NCBI GenBank assembly: GCA_016617855.1
Contig: JAECUM010000810.1
Span: 1 to 64,000 of the forward strand
DNA from: Megalonaias nervosa
Taxonomy: Eukaryota; Mollusca; Bivalvia; Unionida; Unionidae
Length of the DNA stretch: 64,000 nucleotides
Reading direction: 5' to 3'
Made by a program: the position numbers and the translations under genes. Position 1 is the stretch's first letter; the number at the start of each line of letters is the position of its first letter. The notes under the pieces were generated by a model. It was not told where the DNA came from and did no database searches. It was given only the letters and a program-made list of their open reading frames with translations. Below are positions 41,541-55,506 of this stretch, one piece after another.

Positions 41541-42010
41541 AATTTTTGGCGGACAGTCTGCCAAGGAAAGGGACGATAGTTCTTGTGGAATGGTCTCTCC
41601 ACCAATCCATAGCAGAACACTTGTTTCATCTTTTGGGAACACCCATGGTGTACTTGTTTGCCACCAAGCTGAACAGCAAACTCCCCTTTTATGTCTCCCC
41701 AGTCCTTGATGAGATGGCCTGGGTAGTGGATGCCTTCAGCCTGAGGTGGGATGGTCTGTTCACTTATGCATAATTCCCACCATTCAGGATGATCCCACAG
41801 GTTCTACACAAAGTCAGGCACTCCATGGCTCATTTGATTACCCCTCTGTGACCCCAGTGATCATGGTTCAGTGATCTTCTTGATCTGCTGGTAGCCCAGC
41901 CCAGGAATTACCTGAGAAGAGGACCCTCTGTTACAGCACAGAGGTTCTCTCTTCCACAGCAACCCATAGCTAGATTCTCCAACTTCATGCTTTGCTCGTC
42001 ACAAATGATC
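41541..42010 (+). pseudogene. DIRS-like RNase H / methyltransferase-side relic
   Basis: Frame 41546-41773 reads ADSLPRKGTIVLVEWSLH, then LFHLLGTPMVYLFATKLN and DEMAWVVDAFSLRWDGLF, the typical region after RT in DIRS elements. Homology continues to about 42000 (SWFSDLLDLLVAQP in translation) despite stops. A related relic lies at 62600. Confidence 0.75.
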
Positions 42011-44593
42011 TCTTTTTAAAGAAAAGTTTTCTATTGAAGTTGCTGGATTCATCATTCAGTCTAGGAGAAGATCAAGCTCTAAAGTACATGATATCAAATG
42101 GACAATCTTTTGTGATTGTTGTAGTAAAAAAAAACATGTCAGTCCTTGTTTTAAATTCTGTCTGAGGTGGATTATGCTGTGTGTGAGCAGAAGTAATTCC
42201 AAAAGCACTAAAGATGTTAACTGATTATGGTTGGGTTACTAAAGAGCTCAATCAGCATAAAATAGTAAACATTACTTTGATTCTGCCTGCAAGGTGTATG
42301 TTTTGCTTTGGTACTTAAAGTTGTCAAGATGGTATAGAGTCTATACTGTGTGTGATCAAAGTAATTTTGACAGGATTAAAGATGTTAATTGACTATAGTT
42401 AGATTACTCTGTAGCTCAGATTACATAAAACTGGGTCCATTTGACTTATGTGGTCACATTCTGTCAAAATGAAAGTAAAAGTTTAAAGTTTTTATGTAAA
42501 GGTAAAAGTAAAAAATTGCAAAAGGAAAATTAAAAAAGGGGTCAACCAAATCTGTTTCTACATGATAATTGTATGTATACAATAGTGGCTGGAGACTTCA
42601 AGATGCTTCACAGAGGCAAGAGATACAGTCATTGATTACATAGGTTTGTTGGTTGTTAATCATAGCTTAGAGAACAATGACTTTTATGTACATTATATAT
42701 GTAACTATAATCTGCATTTGATCATATAGTGTGAACACTTGAGAAGGGACAATTTAGTAATTGAATAGAGACAGTGATTGGCCCACACACAAAGTGCTAT
42801 TTCCTCCATCAGGTTTGTGAACTATGTTGGTATAGTTGCCTTATATACTCTCATAAGATAACATGGGGGATGATTCCTATGCCCAGCTAGCCTGTGGAAC
42901 TAATATATGCAGCCCAATTTTTATATACAAGAAATAACGAAAAAATGATTTGGCCATTTATGCCTTCTCCATTTTTGGGCAGATAGCTTTAAATTGTCAC
43001 CCCATTGAATGTTATGAATCACATGGCCTAGTGTGCAACATGCATCTGCTTTTTTTTTTGTTGGAGTAATATTTTCAAATGTATTTTTGTTTTTACTGAT
43101 TTGTTAATAGTTGTGAAATTTTCATTTTACATTGGGCAGCTTTTTAATTTTATTTCTTTAATTATATTACAATATGATTTATTTAAAAAAAAAGAAAACT
43201 TTTTTTTGTTAAATAAAAGTTTAGGAGGGTAAGTATGGTAGATGATAAAGTAGGAAACAAAGCTTACTAATACTGCTTAATGTACTAGCAAGGTCCAGTA
43301 TCTATTTATCAAAAGTAGGTACAGTTTTATTTACTGAACACCATCTAGTTCCCTGGGATCCAAACTTGATCTATGATGTCAAAATCTGGTAAGTTGTTAA
43401 GTTAAAAAAAAAAAATGTTGCTCCTAAACTTTGTGAGTGCAAGGTCTCTAGCTATGCTGAAATCATTGTTGGCTGGATTACAAAGCAATTCTGGCTTATT
43501 GACTTGGAGATTAATGATTTCTGTCTGGAAATCTGGCATGAACAGCCATGTTGGGGTTTGCATTTTGATTGTTTTCTCAGACCTTGGCTTACAGAATTGT
43601 ATGAGTTGGTAAAAGTTTCTGATGAAGAGTACTGCAGTGATCAGTGGAAATACTAGATCACTGTGTTTAATATTTCGTGTTTTGCAATCTGGCCATTGAT
43701 GGTTTTCTTTTTTGTGGTAAAGACTGTGGTGGAAAATAAACTACACGGGCTTTCTTTTTTCTTCAACGTCTTTTCATTGAAGAACTGCATATATAAGATG
43801 ACAGAAATGAGAAATAATTCTTGAAAGTTAAACAGAAATATTAATGTTTTCCAACAATCACCTTTAAACCAACATTTATACTGGTAATGATTTGTGTTAA
43901 TTTGCTAAAATTTGTTTTGCAAATAGGTCACATATACTTGTTTTTTACATTAATTTACAAAAATGTAATTATACTAATATATACAGACACACCCTAATTT
44001 CATTGATTTCAGTTTGAAAATTACTGCTTGGATTTCCTTTGGTCATCAGGATAAAGAATGCCATATATTCTTGCTTACCAGTCAGATCTGACTGCACAAA
44101 CCTAGGCCCTGGTCTGCCATTGCATAATGTGCCAGGAGATTAGTCTGAGTTGTTTGTTCTTTGGATTACTCCAAACAACTGCATAGGCCCATGTCTGCTG
44201 GTGCATTATTCACTGGCAGTACTGGGTGTGTGCAGTCATAGTTTGATCAGACTTATAAGTGAGTATAAACAGTAGCATATTCATGGATTCTGTGCTGTCA
44301 TTTCTGCCTGGCAGTCTACCATATAAGATCTTGTTGAAAACATGAACCGTGCAATGGTTAGCTGAATTGCATAAATTTGTTTTTATTTTGTTGTGTTATG
44401 GCTTAATTATAAACTGATACTATGTTTAATCAGTGATTTATATTGAGATGTGTTACTAAATGCTTGCCTGTTGAAGCAAAATTATGTATTAGCAAAACTA
44501 CCCATATCCTTTTTCCATCCATTATTTGGAATAAATCAGATCAAATCAATTACAGATGGCCATAGAAAACATCAACAATAAATTTTGGGGCAA
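42011..44593. other. Unannotated intron sequence with weak repeats
   Basis: Two diverged copies of a ~170-bp segment occur at about 42165-42265 and 42335-42430 (AAAGATGTTAACTGATTATGG / AAAGATGTTAATTGACTATAG). 42555-42650 resembles 30420-30500. An imperfect inverted repeat around 44085-44270 (GACTGCACAAACC against the complement of GTGTGTGCAGTC) may be a small fold-back element. No gene seen. Confidence 0.45.
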
Positions 44594-44835
44594 TGTGTCG
44601 TGGAGTGGTCTTAAGCTCTCACCTTTACTGATCACTGCCATCTCACCTCTGTCCACATGGGTTCCAGTATTGGGCTTGGTCAGTGTGTGTATGTGAGAAA
44701 GCTTGCCAATAGCTTCCTTTGAGTTGGTTGTTCTTATTATTGTTTTTCTGATTTCTTCCTCCACCAGTTATACTATCTGCTGTGCTTGGTCTGTTGTATG
44801 CTGAAAAATGGTATTAAAACCCAGTACAGCAATAG
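44594..44835 (+). mobile_element. tRNA-derived SINE, family A
   Basis: A-box-like TGGAGTGGTCTTAAG, B-box-like GGGTTCCAGTATT, body GTGTGTATGTGAGAAAGC, tail AAATGGTATTAAAACCC. Degenerate. Confidence 0.8.
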
Positions 44836-44855
44836 AGCAACAGCTAAGGGCTAAA

Positions 44856-45902
44856 TTTTTAATACCTTTTGAAATGATAAAACAAAAACCTAGAAGCGAT
44901 GACTTCTTGAAATACTTCTCCTTAATATCCAAAAGCATGGAAAGATGCCATAAAAAACCATTTAGCACATAATAATTTTGATAAGCAGGAGGATAAAATA
45001 ATGAACTTGCAAAAACATAATTCACTCAAGTTTGTTTACAAAGATCTTTTAAAAAAGGCTAAAAGGCAACACACTGCTAAGCAAGAAACTTGGATGCAAG
45101 TATTAAATAAAAATATAAGTAGTGAGGAGTGGTCTGAGATTTATAGCCGGGCAAAATGTTGTACCAAAGATACCAAGTTGATCTCTTTTAACTTTAAATT
45201 AATCCATAGAATAATCGCTACTAATGATTTTTTAAAAAGAATTAACATATTAGACAACAGCAAATGTACGTTCTAAAAGAGTGAGAATGAAAGTATTGAA
45301 CATCTCTTCTATGACTGCAATATTACTTCACAGTTTTGGTACAGTTTTATTGAATGTTTTGCACCTTCTTGCCCAAATATTGTACATTTGTCCAAAAAAG
45401 AAACACCTTTAAGAAGTGAACAACTGGACAGTTTGTGTAATTTCTTATTTTGGCAAAATATTATATTTATACTTGCAGATTCAATATGCAAAATCCTTCC
45501 ATTTATGCTTTTAAGCAAATAGTTGCAATGCATAAGAACATTGAAAAATACACTGCTAAGGTAAATAAAAAAGAGGACCAATTTCTTCAGAAATGGACCT
45601 CAGCAAATGAATATGTAACTTGTATCGGATTTGATGGTAAACAAGAACAAAACACTATTATCACGAAGTCTGTGTCACCTAGATGCTGTGTACATGTATT
45701 TGTCTATTTAAATTGTGTATCTAAAGAGATTGTGTGCCATATGCATGTCTGCATGCTTGTGTGTGTGTTTTCTTTTCTGTAGATTATATTTATTATCCCT
45801 AGATTATCTGATAACCAGAAATGTTTGTAAGGTGACCTTGGGATGGTTCCACGACCCAGTGGTCAACCTATTATGGGGAAAAAAAAAAGAAAAAAAAAAA
45901 AA
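44856..45902 (+). mobile_element. 5'-truncated LINE with poly(A) tail (L1/Tx1-like)
   Basis: Frames 45001-45276 and on to ~45800 resemble the C-terminal zinc-knuckle (zf-RVT) part of LINE ORF2: EEWSEIYSRAKC, FNFKLIHRIIATNDFLKRIN, then ENESIEHLFYDC and FWYSF. It ends in an A-rich tail (45880-45902). Possible TSD: AAGGGCTAAA (44846-44855) and AGGGGCTAAA (45908-45917), 9 of 10. The RT domain is absent. Confidence 0.65.
45001..45470 (+). pseudogene. LINE ORF2 C-terminal fragment, interrupted by a stop
   Basis: The frame from 45001 stops at 45274-45276, where the expected second Cys of the knuckle after KCTF is replaced by UAA. The same frame continues with KSENESIEHLFYDCNITSQF. Non-functional. 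Confidence 0.65.
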
Positions 45903-46230
45903 CTGTTAGGGGCTAAAGGGTAGCCCTGTCTTGCATGTTCAAGTCCTTCAAGGATTTGGCCATTTGCTCTGATCCTCATCTCTACAGTCTTAACAAACAT
46001 TTTGAGCAGAGGAGACCTACATCATGCTCACTAATGCTTCATTGCTATATCTTGGATGTTATGTGGGCTTTGTTAAAACCGCCTTAATTAACCGTTGGGT
46101 GAAGCTTCTTTTGAGAACCTTACCCTTCAAACTGTCATTTCTGCTGTCCCTAGCATCTGCTTTGAGAAGAGGTGAGCTTCATGCCTTTTGTTTACAAAGG
46201 GTTGTTTACAGTGAAACGGTAATTATGAGT
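45903..46230 (+). pseudogene. DIRS-like tyrosine recombinase relic
   Basis: The translation contains LPFKLSFLLSLASALRRGEL followed by HAF, the conserved N-terminal catalytic-domain motif of DIRS tyrosine recombinases. The first tetrad Arg is in RRGEL. Flanking sequence is degenerate and the later catalytic residues are not seen. Confidence 0.65.
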
Positions 46231-48208
46231 CCCTTCTTCTGTGTTAACATGTGTTTTTCTGGCAGAGAACTGTCTTTGGTAGAGTCAGTTCCTATTATGG
46301 TTGTATTTGGCTGCTGCTAAAGGGAGAAGATAGTGTTGCAAGGGTCTCTTCTTACTATTATGGCTTAGCTGATATTCTGGCATCTGACAGGTGGATTGTC
46401 CTCACTATCCAGAGAGGTTATCAGTCGTACAGTGAGAGTAACCCATGAAATTATAGGGCTATTGCAACTTCATGTCCCTGTCTACCTTGTTTGTCAATTG
46501 AGGATGTCACGGAAATCATGTTTTGGTGTCACATACTACTTTCCCCTCATACTACCTAGTATGGTCTTGGTACACCAGAGTGAGAGGCACATTTTCAATG
46601 GACCCAATAATTGTATGGCACAAACACAGGCCCAGTTTGCTGCCAGTTTATGGTAGTGGACACTTTATTGTAAGGGTGAGTGAATCAAATTTGTATACAA
46701 GTTTTTTTGTGGCCATCAATGTCCCACTGAATTGGATATTCAGAGAGGCAATAGTGGTACATAATATGTTACTGGTAATACGTGTCACTGTTGCAAGATT
46801 CTCTCCTCCCACTCGGTTACTGTGTATGGGCCTAAAATAATGATGTGGGGGACAGACTTGATCAGCATTGTTTCTGTTATAGACTTTCTTGAACATTCTT
46901 TGTATGGGAGGCTAATTCTGTCTTGCAGAAAAGGTAAGCAAGGTAATAGTGACAGGTAAGCTACACGTTATTAAACTGGTTTAACCCAGTCCCCATAAAA
47001 CTACATTTTTACTGCTGAAATTAGAGTCACATGCAAATCTTTGAACTACAGTGGAACATCCCAAAATTAAAATTTCAACACATAAAGCCTTGCAAAAGGT
47101 CAAATTTTGTCATCTGTTAATATCCCAAATCTCCCTATAACATGATTTCACAGGGTGTGAAAAATGTATTTGTACTGTTGGAGGCCGAATCACGCTGGCA
47201 TTGGGAGTAATGAAACTTTAGATTTAGCAGCAAAGAGCAATCCTGCGGTCACCCAGTTCTGAACCAAAGATTTTGTGTTCTGACCACAAATATTATATAA
47301 AACCCATATTGGGAGAGTGGCACCCCACATGTGAAACAAATCACAGAGATGAGGCCGTACTGTGTTGATTGCATAGCCGTCATATACTGGACTCATGGAT
47401 ACATAATCAAGGGTGAACCATGACCAGAGGGTATACCTTGCCAGTGTCCACTAACAGTGGAACAGTTTTTGCCAAGTATGCTGAGTATTATGGCCATCAT
47501 CTGAATATGTATATATTGACAAATCTTTGTGTTCCTGCGATTTTCATAAGCAGTTTGTAAGAGTTATTGCCCTTTGCAACATCCAGATGGGTACAGTATA
47601 TAACTTAATATTGTATGAATGCAAGTTGTGCAGCTATTTGTGCAGTTTTTAGTGGATTGCTATGAGACTCAGTATATGTTCTTGCCATCATCAAAAGATG
47701 TGCATGGTGATAATCAATTGTACTCACGCTGTTTCGGTAGAGTTATGCACTTTTTGTTCTGCAGACTTGTTTTCGTCATGTTGGCAAGAGTGGGATGCGG
47801 GAGAGTACACGGTTTATTTACGTGAGCAAATTGCGAACCATTCTTCTAATTAGTGAATATTGTGCATTGACGTATAAACGGTATAGTGCAATTTTTTGGT
47901 GAAAAGAATTTGGGAGATTGATTAAAGATTTAAATTTTTCACGAAAAGAATAACCTTTACTATCTATCTACTCATTCATAAAAAGGTCTTATTGAAGATT
48001 GTCTTTTCATAAAGGAAGTAAAGTAACTTTTGTTCTAAGGCCTTTACAATTTACTTGCAAAAAAAATCCTGTTTTCGAGAGGAAATCAGTCTTCACGAAG
48101 ATTGCGTCACTGGCCGCTAATGTAATCAAACACGCCAACACTTTAAAGCAGGCACTTAAAGACTTCCTCCAGGGTGCAAGCCAGATAAGCGATATCAAAA
48201 GCCACACC

Positions 48209-48211
<3 letters not shown>
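46231..48211. other. Unannotated intron sequence
   Basis: About 2 kb without a recognised gene, repeat family or terminal repeat. The left 200 bp may be the eroded continuation of the DIRS relic. Confidence 0.4.

Positions 48212-48294
<83 letters not shown>
48212..48294. repeat. (TA)n microsatellite
   Basis: About 83 bp of uninterrupted TA. The IYIYIY frames on both strands are artefacts. Confidence 0.97.
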
Positions 48295-48297
<3 letters not shown>

Positions 48298-48355
48298 GGA
48301 TAAAACCAAGTCGCGGACCGGATCTGGTACACGTGCTGTAGTTAGCATGTGATTG

Positions 48356-48503
48356 GTTTAAAGCAGTGGTTCCCAAACTGTTCTGTGTCACCGCCCCCTT
48401 GGTTATCCTCAGCGCCCCCTACATTACCTCATAAAAAGCATTATTCAGCATTAGCGCCCCCTTGGTAATCCCACCGTCCACTTTGGGAACCACTGCTTCA
48501 AAG
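48356..48503. mobile_element. hAT-like MITE (132 bp) with 8-bp TSD
   Basis: Element 48364-48495 with perfect 14-bp inverted repeats CAGTGGTTCCCAAA / TTTGGGAACCACTG. Flanks GTTTAAAG and CTTCAAAG match at 6 of 8 positions. The interior has repeated GCGCCCCCT motifs. No ORF. Confidence 0.85.
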
Positions 48504-48701
48504 GAAACGCTCAACAGTCTGTCTGAGGGATGACTTTCCGGTCGTTATGAGATGGATATTTTCAAATCGATAATTTTTAACACTGGTAGGCTGACTAGAT
48601 GCCCATCTGAGAAAGCCAATGGAGGATGGTCCTTTTCAGTGTGCCAAATTTGGGTAGTACATTTGGGGTAAAGAGATATTTGTAGTTTGCACATGATTGC
48701 T

Positions 48702-49734
48702 TTAACCCTTTAGACACTACAGCTGTTGTGCAGTTTCACTACTGCTGAGTGATATCGTATCAGTTACTGAGACTAATGAGGCTGGTTGCTGGCTGAATAC
48801 TAGAGCATCATCATGGCTGACTACAGAAACTGACAATAAAAACATGGTTACATTTATATTCATTATTTCATTAGTTTTTGCTGGATTTCAGTGAAATAAA
48901 AAACAGCTTACCTTGTATAGTGTCTGTTATTCATATATTTCCACTTTATATACTCCTACATCTCATCATACAAGAAATCCCAGTGATGTAAACTGTTTTG
49001 AATCTCACTAAATAAATCCAACATTTACATTGCAGGTCTTGCTTTTGGTCCCCCATTTTCTTGGCATAATCGTGTGTTTCTTTCACAAACTTTTCCACCA
49101 GACATTCACGAAAAAACTTGACTAGTGGTCCAAGCTGGATTGTTGAACTAACATGAGTATCAAAATTTTTGATCTCGAAACATGGCGAGGTCATCACTTT
49201 ATTGTGCAAGTGAGACTATGTCCTCCTCGTCATCTGATTCAAAATCACTTACATCTGGTGTTGAAACGGAACTAATATCAATATCTGATCCATTTTCTAA
49301 GAATGATCCATTAAACTCTTCGGTATCGCTTGCACTGAACCCTTCAAAGTCGCTCATATCTGAATCGGAATCCATCTTTGTTTATCTCAACTGCACGTGA
49401 TTCGTAACTTGCGGGAAAGCCCTTTCATTGTGTCAAAATTTAACCTCTTAGCTTTCAAACTTGTATCAAAATGTTGAGTAAACAGTCCTCTCATTGGTTA
49501 TGATAATCAAAAATATGTAAACTTCTGTACTTTCAACCAATCAACGTTTAGATAACATAGCCGTTACGTCCGCATGGATGCGACACTGGGGTTTCGAGTA
49601 CTGTTGAACTACATGCACATAAGCGACACTGGGGTAGTAAACGAGGTTTATCGACACTGCATATATATGTCAGTGGGATTCAGGAGCTATTTACAGGTGA
49701 TGCTCAGATGCGGTAGTCATAGCTAAAGGGTTAA
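48702..49734 (-). mobile_element. piggyBac-type relic (1025 bp) with TTAA TSD
   Basis: Ends CCCTTTAG (48706) and CTAAAGGG (to 49730), flanked by TTAA at 48702-48705 and 49731-49734. The minus strand carries remains of a transposase N-terminus, so this is an internally deleted autonomous element rather than a simple MITE. Confidence 0.82.
48946..49375 (-). pseudogene. piggyBac transposase N-terminal remnant
   Basis: From the ATG at 49373-49375 a 58-aa acidic, Ser-rich segment (MDSDSDMSDFEGF, SDFESDDEED) ends at a stop near 49199. One frame away, 48946-49209 encodes LGPLVKFFRECLVEKFVKET then HDYAKK, which resembles the start of the piggyBac transposase domain (FF-F-EL-IV-ETN-YA). The catalytic Asp residues are missing through internal deletion. 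Confidence 0.7.

Positions 49735-51647
<1,913 letters not shown>

Positions 51648-51725
<78 letters not shown>
51648..51725. repeat. (TA)n microsatellite
   Basis: About 78 bp of TA directly right of the solo LTR. Confidence 0.97.
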
Positions 51726-51728
<3 letters not shown>

Positions 51729-51933
51729 TATACACCTTTGATGTTTGTAGGAGTTGTTGCCGTTTTGACTTGCTGCTTAGTGCCATGTGTGACAGAATTT
51801 TGTGAATGCATCTGTTCTTGCATTCTGTTGTTGATTCTGGTGAAACAATGAATATATTATTGTGATCACAGAAGATGTACATGTTGACCAAACATTGTAT
51901 GCACACTGTTTTCATGAGAGCCTTATTTGCTGT

Positions 51934-52550
51934 TGATTATCATAGCTTGGAGTACTGGCAAGGTGGGGGTATATTGATTATTTCTATCATAGGTTGGGAG
52001 TGCTGGCAAGGTGGGAGTGTATTGATTTTTGGCAAGGTGGGGGTGTATTGATTACCTATATCATAGCTTGGAGTACTGGCAAGGTGGGATGTATTGATTA
52101 TCTATCATAGCTTGGAGTACTGGCAAGGTGGGGATGTATTGATTATCTATCATAGCTTGGAGTACTGGCAAGGTATGGGTGTATTGATTATCTCTATCAT
52201 AGCTTGGAGTACTGGCAAGGTGGGGCTGTATTGATTATCTATCATAGCTTAGAGTACTGGCAAGGTGGGGGTATATTGATTATCTCTGTCATAGGTTGGA
52301 GTACTGGCAAGGTGGGGCTGTATTGATTATCTATCATAGCTTGGAGTACAGGCAAGGTGGGATGTATTGATTATCTCATATCTTGGAGTGGTGGCAAGAT
52401 GGGGGTGTATTGATTATCTATCATAGCTTGGAGTACTGGCAGGGTGTGGGTGTATTGATTATCTCTATCATTGCTTGGAGTACTGGCAAGGCGGGGCTGT
52501 ATTGATTATCTATCATAGCTTGGAGTACTGGCAAGGTGGAGATGGGTGTA
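51934..52550. repeat. ~46-bp minisatellite, about 13 units
   Basis: Unit TATCATAGCTTGGAGTACTG then GCAAGGTGGGGGTGTATTGA and TTATC, with 3-bp length variants (TATCTC). It ends about 200 bp before the splice acceptor of exon B. Confidence 0.93.
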
Positions 52551-52746
52551 TTTATGTTAGCAACTTATTGTAGTTTTATGAAAGTTCCGAGCACAAAAAA
52601 TTCTTGGATAAATTTGCAAAAAATAATTCTGGGGCTGGGTGGATGGGTAGGTGGGGTGGGGTTCCACATAAGTTTTGTACCTTTTCAGGTTTATCTTGAA
52701 GCAATTTTTCATCATTTAATATCTCTTTTCTTTGTTCATGATATAG

Positions 52747-53227
52747 GTGATGTTTATAACCCAGATATTGGGTCCCCTGTCCAATTGAGGGAAGTAACAA
52801 ATAGGGGGAGTTCATCCAGTTCAAGACCAAAAACATGCTACCTTGAAGATAAAGGCTCATCTGCAGACCATCAACAAGTTCAGAAATCCAACTCGTTGGA
52901 AAGAACAGCTGCTCAGCATGTAACTCCGCATATATCGCTCCAAACACCAGCATTGAGGTCAAATCTCTTGGCTATTAGGCACACACCACTGTCAGTTACC
53001 AAAAGTCTTGACTCTAGTCCATTCGTGCATAAAAAGAAACTCTCAGAGAGACTTTCAGAGAAATTATCTCCTCGATCTCTACGGCGTAATGTCCATGCTG
53101 ATCTGGTAAACAGTGACAAGAAATGCACAAGTTGTGGATTTCCAATTCCAGAAGAGCAGTGTGTATCTGTGGCAGGGAAGGGAGGATATCGTCGACTGTT
53201 CCATGTTGGTTGCTTTAAATGCTCTGT
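52747..53227 (+). CDS. Host-gene exon B with first half of a LIM domain (481 bp)
   Basis: Acceptor CTCTTTTCTTTGTTCATGATATAG ends at 52746 (given here as a site description); donor TCTGT|GTAAGT begins at 53228. Entry phase 1, exit phase 2. It encodes 160 residues: a Ser/Lys/Arg-rich, probably disordered stretch (SSSSSRPKTC, KKLSERLSEKLSPRSLRR), then C-T-S-C, 22 residues, H-V-G-C-F-K-C. This fits the LIM first zinc finger (CX2C, X16-23, HX2C). The rest of the LIM domain must be on a later exon, which I could not find in the window. LIM domains bind proteins, often in cytoskeletal or nuclear complexes; the subfamily (LMO7-, zyxin- or other-like) cannot be fixed from half a domain. Confidence 0.8.
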
Positions 53228-54179
53228 GTAAGTACCAGACCCATTTTTCATAAAACTCCTCAAGTGCACAATCGCACTCAAAATTGACTTCATTGTAAAT
53301 GTGACATTTGTTAATGAGTCAAAAAATACACTATACATATTTAACTGACGTATGTTTCTTGGTATACTGCAAAACCCCACGAGTGATCACACAACTACAA
53401 ACATTTGTTTTTTCACTGCCTTTAATTTTCCTTGAAAACTATGTGATTCGATTAATACCATTCATTTTAGCTGTTTATGAATCCTAAAATTTTTTTGTTT
53501 TAGAGAAATAATTTTGTTATTTTTTAGTCCCAAAAAAAAAGAGAAATAGGAAATTGCATTGATGCGAAATTCACATAAGTAGGCAGATACCTGTACTTTT
53601 AGATGCTTTGTTTTGTAATATATTGTTGTAAGTTATTGTAATTTGAGTTTTAGTGTCTACTCTAGGTGAGCAGTTGAATGCATATGTTGTCTTTTTGCTT
53701 GGATAGTGAACAATTGGCTTCTCTCACAGAAGACAACCATGTATGTTTTGTTGCCTGGATACAGTTGGCCCTTCTCATGAATGACAACCTTTAAATTGTA
53801 AATAAAATCAACTTGATCTGAAGAGTGTCCCTTGAATTTTAAAGTTGTTTGTAACTTTATTGAATCTCCACACATTCAATTTGTACTGACAGCAAAGATT
53901 GGGATAATTGACATTTTACTTGAATAAACAAGAATCTATTACTATATGTGAGGACTTTTCTGTTTCCTCAACGTTTTTGGTAGATTTACAGTTTTGGTAA
54001 ATTCTGAATGACTAATTTTCTTTATATTGGCACTTGGTGGCATTTTTTATTTTGAACCGGATATCAGTGACATTAAGTTATGTAATTTTGATGCTACTGT
54101 GAACATCACAAGAATATGTTCCTGTAAACTATTTTCCCTAAATGTTTTTTTTCTGTTTGTAAAAACTGGTGACCACATG
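53228..54179. other. Intron sequence, nothing specific seen
   Basis: About 950 bp after the LIM exon donor. No second-half LIM exon (C..C....C..D pattern) recognised. Confidence 0.45.
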
Positions 54180-54390
54180 AATTGTGTGAATAAAATGGCC
54201 TAAATACAATATCTCACATGCATTTTGTGCATAAAATAACCTAAATATAATATTCTCACAAGCATTTTGTGCATAAAATGGCCTTAATAAGCAATCTTTC
54301 ATGCATTTTAGGCATAAAATGGCCTAAATACAATGATTTCATGTGCATTTTGTGCATAAAATGGCCTAAATACAGCAATCATACATGCGT
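54180..54390. repeat. ~42-bp minisatellite, five degenerate units
   Basis: Unit GCATTTTGTGCATAAAATGG then CCTAAATACAAT and a variable TCTCACAT. Confidence 0.85.
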
Positions 54391-54414
54391 TCAAGATTAC
54401 TGCAACTATTTACC

Positions 54415-54490
54415 ACAGGTTGTTCAGTTGTGTAGAGCACGTCACTTACATGGGAAAGGCCTGGGTCAGATCCCAGAGACATTGTGTTTG
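54415..54490 (+). repeat. tRNA-like SINE head, degenerate
   Basis: GTTCAGTTGTGTAGAGCAC (A-box-like) and GGGTCAGATCCC (B-box-like) at tRNA spacing. No cloverleaf is evident, so a SINE relic rather than a tRNA gene. Confidence 0.45.
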
Positions 54491-55010
54491 CCTAAATATT
54501 AGCTTCTTGCGTTGCATATACAGTAGTGATACAGTAGTGAATTTTCAGATTTCTTTGAAATTTTGAAGACCATTGTCCATTTTGCTTGTATTCATGTTAG
54601 GTAAAGTTTACCATTGTTATGAACTCCATCATTTTATTGTAACTGGAAAACTGTATCCTTATAACATTATGTGCAATTGTGAATCCCCTTTTTATCTTGT
54701 AAAAGATGCCAAAAACAGACTCCTATTTGCTCAACATTAAAAAAAATCACTGTCAGTATTGGTGCTTGAAAGCTCAGTATATCCTTTGTTTTGTTGTTGA
54801 AAAGGGTTGTCATTTTATGGAATTTGGAATCATGAATTTCACAAATTTTAATAAGAAATCGTATATTTTAGAAGATTTTCTTGAACAGAATGTATTCTGA
54901 GTAAATAAGACTATGTGAAATGTTGAATTTGTGAGTACTTCATGTTAGGTGGTTTTATTTTCCAAGTTTGGCATCAGTTCTTTATTTGACCAAAGACCAA
55001 TCATTCAATG
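54491..55010. other. Unannotated sequence
   Basis: About 520 bp without recognised features. Confidence 0.4.
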
Positions 55011-55262
55011 AGGGACCTTGAGTGGCTGAGTGGTCTAATTAAAGCACTTGCCTTTACCGATCATTGCCTTATCACCTCTGTCTACATGGGTTCGAGTCTC
55101 AGGCTTGGCCATTGTGGGCATGTGAGAAAGCTTGCCTGTAGCTTTCTGTGGGTTGGTGGTTCTTACTGGGGTTTTCCTGGGTTATTCCACGAGGCCATCA
55201 GCTCTACTGGTTGCCATGTATAGCCTAGTGTGTCCTGAAAAGCAACTATCATCCAAATCTTT
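55011..55262 (+). mobile_element. tRNA-derived SINE, family A, near full length
   Basis: A box GTGGCTGAGTGGTCTAA, B box GGGTTCGAGTCTC (the best-kept head in the window), body GTGGGCATGTGAGAAAGC, GGTTCTTACTGGGGTTTTCC, and CATGTATAGCCTA near the end. Confidence 0.85.
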
Positions 55263-55448
55263 TAATATCACTTAAAATCCATTACATGAATCCTTGTGCT
55301 GGATGTAGATTATAAATCTCATGTGCACCTCTCCTTTGATAACTTGTGCACAGTGAGATCCAATTACACAGACCACACTATAATCTGTAATAGATATATA
55401 AGGTAGGCTTTTTGTGGTAAAATGGTTTGGGGGGGGGCTGCATTTATT

Positions 55449-55502
<54 letters not shown>
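55449..55502. repeat. (TA)n microsatellite
   Basis: About 54 bp of TA. Confidence 0.97.

Positions 55503-55506
<4 letters not shown>

Noticed and set aside
44080..44270. Fold-back DNA transposon
   Set aside because: The arms pair only partly and no target duplication or second copy was found, so it is mentioned only as a weak repeat.
48007..48391. Frames rich in IYIYIY, and TH or CV repeats at 50549-50945
   Set aside because: Translations of TA and CA microsatellites.
55011..55100. tRNA gene suggested by good A and B boxes
   Set aside because: No acceptor-stem pairing or cloverleaf is evident, the sequence continues into a SINE body and recurs several times in the window.
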